Positions 21,110-31,154 of a stretch of 64,000 bases of DNA are shown one piece after another; within the stretch, counting starts at the first letter, position 1, and every line of letters starts with the position of its first letter. The DNA comes from Adiantum capillus-veneris (lineage: Eukaryota > Streptophyta > Polypodiopsida > Polypodiales > Pteridaceae): the NCBI GenBank assembly GCA_014529385.2, contig CM043961.1:18084478-18148477 (forward strand). Direction: 5' to 3'. The position numbers and the translations under genes are program-made. The notes under the pieces are model-generated. The model worked only from the letters and a program-made list of their open reading frames with translations, was not told where the DNA came from and ran no database searches.

Positions 21110-23298
21110 ATAAGAGCTACACATAGGTTACAACTTGTGTATAGTGATGTTTGTGGGGCTATGAAAACTTCATCCTTGGGTAATTACATGTACTTCTTGA
21201 CTTTCATTGATGATTACTCCATCCTTGGGTAATTATCTGTACTTTGTGACTTCATTGATGATTACTCCAGACATGCATGGATGTATCGGGCTAAAGTTAA
21301 GTCTAAAATGTTCATGTGCATCAAGCAATTTTTGGTATGGTTGAAATTAATGTATCAAAATGCATGGTTGAAAATGTGTCAAAATGTACTATGGGCACCC
21401 TCCCATGAAGCCTCAACTTTCCAATCAAGGGAGTAACAGAGGATTACTATCCCTTGAAAGCTGCATCAGCCGTTACCATATCTCCCATCTCAAAAGCTTG
21501 AATGCCCAACTTGGTGGCCAACTCCGTTGATATATGTCACATGAGGTTAATGCATTTTTGGCTAGTCATGGGTTAAAACACCAATGTACAATACATTATA
21601 CACCACAACAAAATGGTGATGTTGAGAGAAAATATAGGTCGCTTACAAAGATGGCACAATGTATGCTCAAGAGTCAAACTTTACCACATTCGTTTGGATT
21701 GGGATTGTCATGTGTGCTACCCATTTATTTAATAGGTGTCTTACTAAAGCTTTGTAGTCTAGGACTCCTTATGAAGCATGGCATGATAAGAAGACATCTA
21801 TTGATCACATGCACATTTTGGTTGTTTAGCTTATGCTTTGGTGCCACAAAAGCAATGCAAAAATTGGATGATAAGGTTGTCAAATACATTTTTGTTGGTT
21901 ACAATCATAAAAGTAAAGGTTACAGGCTATACCATCCGAAAACAATATGTATCCTGGTTTCACGACATGTTGTATTTGTGGAAGATTTTGTTCAATCTTT
22001 GTTATCATGTACCAGAGATAGTAATGTAAACTCACATGACATTTATGGCACTTTGTTCCTCTTTTTACTGGTGGAAACTTGAATGTAAGTTTTAATGAGG
22101 AAAATGTATAGCCTATGGCGGTTTCAAAAATGTCATTGACTAGCCTAAAACTGATACATATGTACATGATGTACTTCATGTGGAAAGGGTTGAGAATCAA
22201 GAGGCTAGGGGTATGCCAAAATGACTGGTACATACTTTGTGTGAAAATAAATTGGATGCACCTATGTCTAGTCATACTCATTCAGGTTCTCGCCATGCAT
22301 CATATGTGTCAAATTGTTACGCTTTGGCTATTTCTAGTTTATGTGATGCAGAGGAACCTCTTTCTTTCGATGAAGCACAAAATTCAAAAAATCGGATGGT
22401 TGCAATGCATTCAGAATATGATGCACTTATAGAAAATGAATCATGGAATTTATGTGATTTGTCTCCTAGTAAAAAGACCATTGTGGGTTTACAAGTTGAC
22501 ACATAATCCATATGGAAAGATTGATCACTATAAGGCTTGAATTGTTACAAAAGAATATGCACAATACAAAGGCATTGACTATGAAGAGACTTTTTCTCCC
22601 ACTTGTTCTATGAATACTGCTTGTTTTTTGTGTGCATTTGGCGGCTCATTTTGGATAGAATGTACATCAATCAAACATTATTATTGCTTTCTTGAATGGG
22701 TATATATTTGAGGAAGTATATGTAAAGCAACCTCGTAGTTTTGTTAAGAAAGAACAAGAGACAAAAGTATGAAAATGCAAGAAAGTTTTGCATGGGTTGA
22801 AACAGTCTCCTCGTGCTTGGTATGAGAAAGATGACACTCATTTGGTTAAAAAAGGCTTTGAAAATAGTCCAACCAAAATCACTTTATATGTCAAATGTGA
22901 GGGGTGATGTATATCCCATCGTCATTTTGTATTGTAGATGATTTATTGATTGCTAGTCTGAATGAGACACTGTTAAATTCAAGTTTGAATTGAATGCTAC
23001 TTTCAAGATGAAAGTCTTGGAGCTTTTGCATCATTATCTGGGGATACAATTTAAGCATTGTGATGGAGGTATTGCTTTCTGTCAAGCAATATACAGAGAG
23101 ACATTACTATGTAAGTTTGTACTTGAGGATTGCAAACCTATTGCTACTCCAATGAAAACAATTTTAAAATTGAGCCTTCATGATGCTAGAGGTCTTGCGA
23201 ATGTGACTCTTTACCAAATTTCTATGGGATGCATTATTTATGTGTGCAATACAAGGCTAGATATTCAGTTTACGGTCTCTATCATGTCTTGCCTCTAG
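21110..23298 (+). pseudogene. Copia-A integrase-RT-RNase H remnant
   Basis: Integrase starts with LVYSDVCGAMKTSSLGNYMY and is followed by a tandem copy of about 50 bp (21,170-21,265). A foreign patch sits at 21,399-21,527. Integrase then continues with VNAFLASHGLKHQ, YTPQQNGDVERKYRSL and VKYIFVGYNHKSKGYRLYHP. Reverse transcriptase is recognisable as NRMVAMHSEYDALIENESWN, LKQSPRAWYEK and LELLHHYLGIQFKHCDGG. RNase H begins with IYVCNTRLDIQFTVS and stops abruptly near 23,295; the catalytic part and 3' LTR are missing. Numerous frameshifts and stops are present. The closest relative in the window is Copia-C. Confidence 0.85.
21399..21527 (-). mobile_element. G1 gypsy-derived patch inside Copia-A integrase
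   Basis: About 129 bp, starting TGAAGCCTCAACTTTCCAAT, align with 54,877-55,010 (G1 protease region, same strand orientation) at roughly 70 percent by eye. In Copia-C the same place reads straight from the TMGTLRSDQGG codons into the integrase; here about 20 Copia bases are replaced by the patch. Confidence 0.75.
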
Positions 23299-23755
23299 CT
23301 TCCATGGCTCTGTTGAAAAATAGAGAGACATAGGGCACACGTGCTCTGCCCATGCCTAGCCAATGTGGACCTCTCCCACCCCTGCCAATCACGGCCACTA
23401 TCCCCTGCATCTATAGCCCATGGCCCAAGGCCTCTAGTCCTGCCCTACCCAACCTACGCACGGACAAAACATCTGTGTTGACATCTGTGCGCACCACCTA
23501 GCTGGCCTTTAAGTTGCATTTATACATATATATAACAAAAATTGTACGTATAATTTGGTATTATATGTTGTATATCCATATTGTACCTTTATATCCGAAT
23601 AAAACGTATTTTGATCAAAATATGTTTTACTCTATTAAAAAATGGCACCGTGATAGTTTGTTTGAACTACTGCGAGAGTGACTTGTGATAGAGACAGAGA
23701 GAGACCAAGTAGCCACAAGTAATCACTTCTACTTTTTTTTTTCTCTCTCTTACTT
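23299..23755. other. Non-coding interval
   Basis: This begins where Copia-A ends abruptly. It is GC-richer to about 23,500 (several CCATGCC/CCCTGCC-like runs), then AT-rich. No gene or repeat is recognised. Confidence 0.5.
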
Positions 23756-23759
23756 TGTA

Positions 23760-24795
23760 TTTGCTAGCGATGTTGTAGTGGAGCATTGCTCACACCTTAG
23801 TGTTAGTTTGCAGGATAGGGCCCTCTCTTTGGCTGTGTTGGCCACCCTGTCACACTGCAAAGAGAGAGAGAGTTTAAACACCCGTCCTTAAGTTGATCCT
23901 CGTGACACACTGCAAGGGGGGTTTAGACTTTAGACGCTTCGTCCTTGACTGTTGCTAACCTCCATGTCGCACTGCATAAGTAGCTTAGGATTTGCAATTC
24001 GATTCCTCGTCTCTGGTTGTTGCTGACCACCATGTCACACTGCAGGGAAGGGTCAGGAATTTTAAATCCTTCATCCTTGGCTACTACTACTGACTACCAC
24101 ATCGCACTACAAGGAGATTGGTTTTAATAGATTCCTTGTCTCTGACTATTGCTGACCACCGTTTCGCACTGTAGGGAGGGGTTAGGCATTTTAAATCCTT
24201 CGTTCTTGGTTGTTGTTGACCATCGCGTCGCACTGCAGGAAGATTGATTTAATAGATTCCCCATCTCTAATTGTTGCTGACCACCACATCGCACTGCAGT
24301 AGGTATTTTAATTCCTTTGTTCCTGTTGTTGATCACCGTGTCGCACTAGACGTTGGATTTAATAAATTCCCCGTCTTTAGATGTTGCTGACCACCGTGTT
24401 GCACTGCAAGGCGGGGTTATGTATTTTAAATCCTTCATTCCTATTTGTTGCTGACCACCGCGTCGCACTTCAGGTTGATTGAATTTAATAAATTCCTTGT
24501 CTCTGAATGATGATGACCATCATTTCGCACTACAGGGAGGGGTTAGGTATTTTAAATCCTCATTCCTAGTTGATGTTGACCACTGCATTGCACTGCAAGT
24601 TGATTGGGTTTAGTAGATTCCCCGTCTCTGGCTATTGTTGACCATCGTGTTGCACTGTAGGGAGGGGTTATGTATTTTAAATCCTTCGTCCCTAGCTACT
24701 GCTGACTACCACATCGCACTGCAGGGAGATTGGTTTTAATAGATTCCTCGTCTCTGACTATTGTTGACCATCGCGTCGCACTGTAAGGGGGAGTT
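23760..24795. repeat. Satellite-like tandem array with period near 125 bp
   Basis: A block like GACCACCGCGTCGCACTGCA recurs about every 62 bp. Alternate half-units carry GGTTTTAATAGATTCC or GTTAGGTATTTTAAATCC, giving a repeat of about 125 bp (one unit near 110). Roughly eight large units are present; those near 23,800-23,950 are the most degenerate. Confidence 0.9.
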
Positions 24796-24940
24796 ATTTT
24801 TTTAATCTTTTGTGGCTGGTTTTTGTTGTTGTTCATGAAATGTTTTTATATTTTTCTATTTGCAATCATTTACATCAAAGTTATATCTATTCTAGCTCTA
24901 CCTTAATTTTATTTGCTTCATGCATTTGCAAGCTTCAGTC

Positions 24941-26330
24941 ATGGTAGAGACAAAGTTATCGCATCAACATCACAAAATCATTTGTGACGCTCTTATTTTA
25001 TCTATCTATGGATCTTTAGACGATCATTTTGATTAGGCATTTTATCCACTTCAGGCAAAGTTCAATGATTTTGTGATTGAACTTGTGGAGCAGTGCTGGC
25101 TGAAACTATGTAATGCATTCCCTGTTTCATTTGACCCAGCTCTATGCACTAATGGAGTTATGCACAACACGGTAAAGCAATTATTGGGCCAAGTCACTAG
25201 AAGCTTTGAGAGTATGGCTCACCCATAAATCAAAGGAATCAGAGAGCAAATGTAGCTTGTGTTACAACTACATTCAAAATTTTAGAGCAAGGATAGGGAC
25301 AAAGGCTCCTCTAAATGTCCTAGGATAGAAGAGGATGTACCTCCTCCTTCAGGTGCCAAGTCCTCAGTTGTACACTTGGATGATACTACATGTCCTCTTG
25401 TCCTACACTTACTTGGGGACCATTCTATCTTTCACCTGCAAGCACCATATTTAGGTGAAGGACATTTTGCAAATGGAAAACAAGTTTCTGTGGCCCATCC
25501 CTTCTTCAAAGATCCTATCTATGTGGCAACAACCTACAAGGACCATATAGGAAGCAAGCCGACTTTACAAACAATTCTAGAGGAAGCAACAACTACTACT
25601 ACCCAACACCGTGGCATGATATTGCCCCATGCTCTTGTTCATTATAGAAAAAGGCCCATGTTGATCTTCAATCTTTGGAATGGAGGTCACTTTGAGCAAT
25701 GGATTCAGGCCTGTCATCATGATGCAAGCAGGCCTGCAATCAGAGAGTTTCATCACACATCTGGCATTGTACAACAGTTCATAGAAAACATTTTACCGAT
25801 CTGCAATGCTCTTTTGCAGACCATGAAATTTGTGCATAGTCATGATTTCATCCACAACGACCTACACACTAGAAATATTCTACTACATTTTAGCGATAGA
25901 AGAGTGTATGCTAGGATCGCGGACAAGGGACAAAGTAGACCATCGAACACTTTGGAAGAATTTCACAAGCTCCTAAATCTCAACCCTCAAACTACAGCTC
26001 AATTCGAACGAGATCATCATGGACTGCCCCTGAAAATGTTAGCACCAATCCTCCTCCTTTCACCAAAGCATCTGATATATATAGTCTGTCATATATTCTT
26101 AAGAGCTTGGTTGCGTGTATTCCAGAGCCCCCTGAGGTTCCCAAGCACATTTTTTTGTGAAATGTAAACAAACATATTGCTAGTGGAAAATTCCCCAAAC
26201 CCTTAGATAGGTCTAAAGTATGGTATTTAAGCCTTTTTTTGAATGGAGCCCATAATGTTGGCTACCATGGTGTAATCGATTCTAGCTTGAGGCCCGTTTA
26301 AGACAGTAATAATATTTTTTGCCATTGATG
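24941..26330 (+). pseudogene. Protein kinase-like gene, broken
   Basis: One frame runs from ATG 24,941 through stops at about 25,037 and 25,227 into the open stretch 25,376-26,167. Residues there include YKDHIGSKPTLQTILEE and FVHSHDFIHNDLHTRNILLH. The latter matches a kinase catalytic loop (H-N-D-L-H-x-x-N in place of H-R-D-L-K-x-x-N). IADKGQSR follows where DFG is expected, so the metal-binding motif reads DKG. After about 25,995 the kinase reading shifts frame: SSWTAPENV (activation-segment APE) and TKASDIYSLSYIL (subdomain IX). So there are at least two stops and one frameshift. The Gly-rich loop is not seen. This may be a decayed host gene or cargo of a nearby element. Confidence 0.65.
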
Positions 26331-26517
26331 GTGTGCAATGTGTGGTGTTATTTCAGACTAGATCTTTAAATGTATTCTCAATTAAGTCTTAATTAAAGTT
26401 CTTCAAGTTAGGGTTTTAAAGTATTTCAAGTCGGATCTATAAAATCCTTTACACTATCTCTCCTTTTTACGTACATATAGACTTTGCTCATTAAAGTTTA
26501 TTGTTTTTTATTTCGGA

Positions 26518-27275
26518 TATGGAAGATCCCGACTAGAATGCACAACAGCCTGATGATCCTTTGCTTAATCACGCATTGGCACAACAAATTTACGAAGAGG
26601 AAGAAATCCGAGTGACTTAAGGAGATCTTAGGGCTTTGGCTGTGTCCTAAGAGAACGAATCAGAACTTCAAGGGGAGGCACTGAATTACAAGCAATACAG
26701 GCAATTGTGCGCAAATCATTTCATACAAAATACATTGTTTCGAGTTAGTGGAAAATTGAAATGCTAAGGCAACTTCTCCCTTAAAAGTTTTAGATTTTCT
26801 ACACACTATACTTGCAAGAAATATTCTTGCAAGATTTATCCAGGTATACAAATCGCCACCAATTTATTGTGTGCAACAATGCTATTGTTATTATGTATTG
26901 CAGCTCAAAGTAGATTGGAATGATCGTCCCACTACAGGAGGCATCGGCAAAGGGCATCTGGCCGAGAAGATTCATGCCCAGGAAGTTAATCAAGAAGACC
27001 CTCCTTGCAAAAGGGGTTACACATATTTTTCCGAGGAAACAACGGTCATTGAGCAGCTCTCAACCCAAGGCATGGATCTGGCAAGTCAAGGAGAGACCCC
27101 AGCCATGTTGCACGCTCGTATAGTAGAGATAGAAAGAAAGTTGACATGGTACAAGGCAAGATATGGGCCTATAATCGAAGAAAAGATAGGCAATGCTGGT
27201 CCAAGCGATTCATTCGGTAATTCAAAATTTTGTGTATCTAATCTTCTAGGAGAGCCAACCTATGATCAAAATTAA
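26518..27275 (+). pseudogene. Unrecognised spliced gene fragment
   Basis: From ATG 26,518 a frame with three stops encodes LLNHALAQQIYEEEEIRVT and ENESELQGEALNYKQYRQLC. After an intron-like AT-rich gap with acceptor TTGCAG near 26,902, an open stretch runs to TAA at 27,273. It is acidic and helical, with RIVEIERKLTWYKARYGP as a likely coiled coil. No known domain is recognised. It shares strand with the kinase-like gene 190 bp upstream and with the gene at 31.2 kb. Confidence 0.4.
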
Positions 27276-27474
27276 ATCTCCCAAATAATAATGAGCTCTT
27301 TTGTATCATAAATCTCAAGTTTTGTAACTAAAACCTCTTTTTGATATGTATATCTCTATTTGTTGGAACAAATGAATATGTCGGATGTTGTTGCAATTGT
27401 GTAAGTATTATTTTCTCTCCCTCCCTCTCTCCGACAATGATAAAAAGAAGATGGAGAGAAAGAGAGATAATGAA

Positions 27475-27499
27475 AGAGAGAGAGAGAGAGAGAGAGAGA
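27475..27499. repeat. (GA)n microsatellite
   Basis: About 12 GA units, directly beyond the 3' end of the hAT gene. Confidence 0.9.
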
Positions 27500-27540
27500 T
27501 TGCTCGCATTAAAAGATTAATTGTGAATATAGTACAAACT

Positions 27541-29624
27541 TTATAACTCATCCGTCCCCTCAATCACAGGCACCATGTCATCAATTTCTTCAACATTTGA
27601 ACATTTTGGATCAATGTATTCCAAATTCCATTCCATTTCATCATTAGAGTTGAGCTCATTTGAATTTACTTCATGTGTTTGAAAGCGTATGAATATTTCT
27701 TCAGTGGCACGTGTGGCTAACTTTGCTGGTTTATGCATAAGTCGCATGTTATAAAATACATACACCAAGTTTGCAACTTGTTTAGGACTTAATCGATTTT
27801 GTTTTTCAGTATGCATGAAAGCAAATGAAGACCAATTTCTTTCACAACTACCACTTGAGGCGGAATCAAACAATACTCTCACAGCCACATGTTGAAGTTC
27901 CCCATTTTCTCCACCATACTCCTTCCACCATCGTCTTGATAGCATCTATATGCCAAGGATTGCTAAACATTCCTTCTCTGCTAGTATAGGCCGTCTTCTG
28001 TGTGTATGCCACCTGTCCATCCACATTGTCTAATAGTTGGGTACACATTTTTTTTAATCACTGGTCACTTCATTGTTTGAAGATTGATCGTGTATATAGA
28101 ACTTGGGATCTAAGACGAACCCTACTCCATGTAAAGGAGTATGTAGCTGTTCTTATTGTCTTTTGACAAACAACATCATCATGGATTTCTCTTTTCCTGC
28201 ATAAGATGTACAATATTTTAACTTGCAAGAGGCTTCATGCATGTACCAATACACCCATCCAAATATAGAGGCTTCTTTGTCCACTAATCGTATCAGATGA
28301 GTGAAGGGCTCTATGACAGTGAAAATTTTGTCTACATTTCTCCAAAAAATAGGAGAGTTTACGAGTTGGTAGAATTTGGAAGTAGCAGGTTCATATTTGG
28401 GATAGTTATCAAACCAAATGTCCCATCTTCTATCTACCACTGTTTCAACAAGGGCTGCTTTAACCTGTTGTAGTGTAGAGGGAACGTAATATGCTGTCGC
28501 AAAATGGGTCACAAAAAAAATCTATAAATTTTTGGTTAGGGACTTTGTTTAAACAGAGCGTAAGAAAATGAATGCTCTTTTATAAAATTCACCAAGTGGT
28601 TTGCATCTAGAAGAGTTTCCTTAATAGAAGGAACTTTTCCAAAGTCCTTCAAGAGAAGATTCAAAGTGTGGGCAGCACAAGGAACCCTTGTAATCTTTGG
28701 ATACTTTGCTTCAATTGCTTTTCAAACTACTTTGTAGTAGATGCATTATCTGTGACAATGGCTGTCACATTTTTAGGTCCCCTTGCTCTTCTGAGCGAAC
28801 GCTCATATACACCAGCAAGATATCCACTAGTTTTCTCTTTCAAGGATGTGTCGATCGCTTCAATAAAGATGGATCCTCTTGGACAAGTCAACATCACATT
28901 AATCAACGGTCTCTTTCTGACAATTTGTCCAACCATCTAGAGCGATTGTGCATCCATACTGTGGTACATAATCAAGCATTGTGCACTTTAAAGTATTCTT
29001 TGATGTAGCTTTCACTTTATCTAAATATTTTGTACGCATCTTATTATAATCAGGTACCACAAAGCCCTTCTTCGCTGTGCTCATTAAAGCATCTTTGAAG
29101 ATAGGATTTTGAATGACGTTAAAAGGAATTCCACATGCAACAAATGCTTGCGTCCACTTAAGATGGAGTTCAAGCAACCATTGTTTATCAAATGCCTAAT
29201 GCAAAGTAGAACCACTTGGTGCAAGTTCTCCTCCAGTGTATGCTTCACTTTGGCTTGTGTTATCAGAGCTTGTGGTGCGATTAGAGCTACAAGCCTCAAT
29301 AAAGGATGAATGACACCCTATTTGATTATAAGCAGGGATCAAGGGAGGGTTTTGATCATTCTCGAGTATCATCTCCACGTCCCTAGTTATAGATGGAGCC
29401 AGCATTTTGGGACCACCCTTTTTTTTGCTCTCAAGATGTACTCTCTTTGCCCTGAGCGCCCTCTCAAAAAAAAATTCTTCAATACCTCTAGGGGGTTTTT
29501 TGCAAGATGCCATGTTTCTAGGTATTTTGAACACATGTTCTTTTATCCTGTGTGCATTTTTGCTAAAATTATGGTCGTAGGTCTTCTTACACCTCAACTT
29601 TGATGTAGTCTTTCCACTGACCAA
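27541..29624 (-). pseudogene. hAT transposase (BED, DUF659, dimerisation domain)
   Basis: Read from 29,624 downward, the N-terminus is a BED-type zinc finger (KTTSKLRCKK, then NAHRIKEHVFKIP); the second Cys of the usual C-x2-C is replaced. A Ser-rich linker ends at a stop near 29,197. The next frame has LKWTQAFVACGIPFNVIQNP, YNKMRTKYLDKVKA and VPQYGCTIALDGWTN (DUF659). Near 28,910 the frame shifts to RPLINVMLTCPRGSIFIEAI and KNVTAIVTDNAS. Further pieces follow at 28,512-28,153 (RRWDIWFDNYPKYEPATSKF). The C-terminal hAT dimerisation domain at 27,945-27,541 has SSGSCERNWSSFAFMHTEKQ and QVANLVYVFYNMRL. All domains are present in order, but several stops and shifts break the frame. I could not find terminal inverted repeats or an 8-bp target duplication. 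Confidence 0.88.
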
Positions 29625-29924
29625 TTCATCTACCTAGCTCATTTCATATCCTTTCACCGTCTTCTTAAGATCTGCAAACTCAAACAACACTATTTACTAA
29701 GTACGCATGTAAAATCGAACTCTCATACCATTTATGTTACTATATTTGCTATCTTTTTTTTTAAAACATAGATTTTCATTTTCTTTAAATTTTAAATACC
29801 GAAAATAATTTTTTTTCCTATACCTGAATCATAATTAAAAAATCACTTAATCTATCTCAATAACTTCCAAGTAGTTTGAGTAAACTATATACAAAGGAAG
29901 ATATCTTTAAAAATCCTACGTACA

Positions 29925-30350
29925 TTACCTCCAAGTGTGAGCGTAACTCTACACATGGTAGGCAATCAGAATTCACTAATCTAAATCTCTTCTAAGTGTG
30001 AGAATACCTCTACACAAAGCAAGCAGTGCGAGTATTTAATCTACCTAAATTGCCTCCAGTGTGAGTATTACATTACGCATGACAGACAATCATTAGATAA
30101 ATCTGACCTAAGTTAGTTTCGAGTGTGAACATAGTTCAACACAGAGCAAGTAACTACTAACTTTAACTATCTAACTTAAGTTACTTCTAGGTGTGACCAT
30201 AGTTCAACACAAAGCAAATAACTACTAACTTTAACTATCCTAAATCACTTCCAAGTGTGAGTTTCCTCTACACAAGGCAAGCAACCACTAACCACTCTAC
30301 TTAATTTACCGTGCATTGTGAGATATACTTCACACAAAGCAAGTAAACTT
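29925..30350. repeat. Degenerate tandem array, about 63-bp period
   Basis: Six to seven units share AAGTGTGAG...CTCTACACAAAGCAAG-like sequence. They lie 300 bp upstream of the hAT start codon, so they may be hAT subterminal repeats; that link is inferred. Confidence 0.7.
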
Positions 30351-31154
30351 TAAACTCAAAACTCCATAACCTAAAAAAAAACTACATTTAACTAGTTTAA
30401 CTTTTTATTCTAAGCTCTGACTTTTTACTTAAAAGGATAATTGATTACTAAATTTATAAATAATTTTTCAGATTTTTTTAAAATGTTTTAAAGCTCGCCT
30501 AAAGATGAGACAAGGGGGAAGAGAGATCAAATAGAATGCGGAAAATAGTCCATTTTTGCGTATATAAATGGCTACATTTCGATCGAAATAAATATTTCAA
30601 TCGAAATTCTAAAAAATTATAAGATACAATCTTTTTGTTGATGTGGCATTGTATAATATGATCGAATAAAGATAGGTGTCGTATAATACGCCCATTTAAA
30701 TCATATTATATGTACACCATATATCGCACAATGCAACTTAGGCTGACCTCGTTTGTGCTCCTGCCCTCTCTGTGTACCACCGAGCTGACATGGTTAGCCA
30801 TTAGGAGAACTTTGGAGTCACTTTTGGGCCTTCTAAGAAGTTCCACATCATCTTAGAGAGAGAAAATGAAAATGTTAAATAGTATATTTTAGGTGATGCG
30901 TTTTTGCACCAACAACAGCCAAAATGACATTCATTGTTAGGTAGCTTCCGTTTTCTTTTCTTGTCCTTCATTCTCTTGTCAGGAATCTAAATAACCGTAT
31001 GACTAATGATTTGAAACACCAATTTACAAGCGTTTCCTCCAAAAACATAAGCTACAGGAACTCTATCAACTCTAAACATGGGACTATAGTGATTTCAAAC
31101 GCGAGCTTCTAATCCTTCGCTACCAAAACTTGAGATATTTCGTTAGTCATAGGA
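30351..31154. other. Non-coding interval
   Basis: AT-rich, with CGATCGAAAT-type repeats near 30,580. A block at 30,795-30,895 (TTTGGGCCTTCTAAGAAGTT) is weakly similar to 20,215-20,275 inside Copia-A. No gene is supported. Confidence 0.4.

Noticed and set aside
27280-30720. hAT terminal inverted repeats with 8-bp duplication around the transposase gene
   Set aside because: I searched by eye for CAGGG-like tips on both sides and found no convincing pair.
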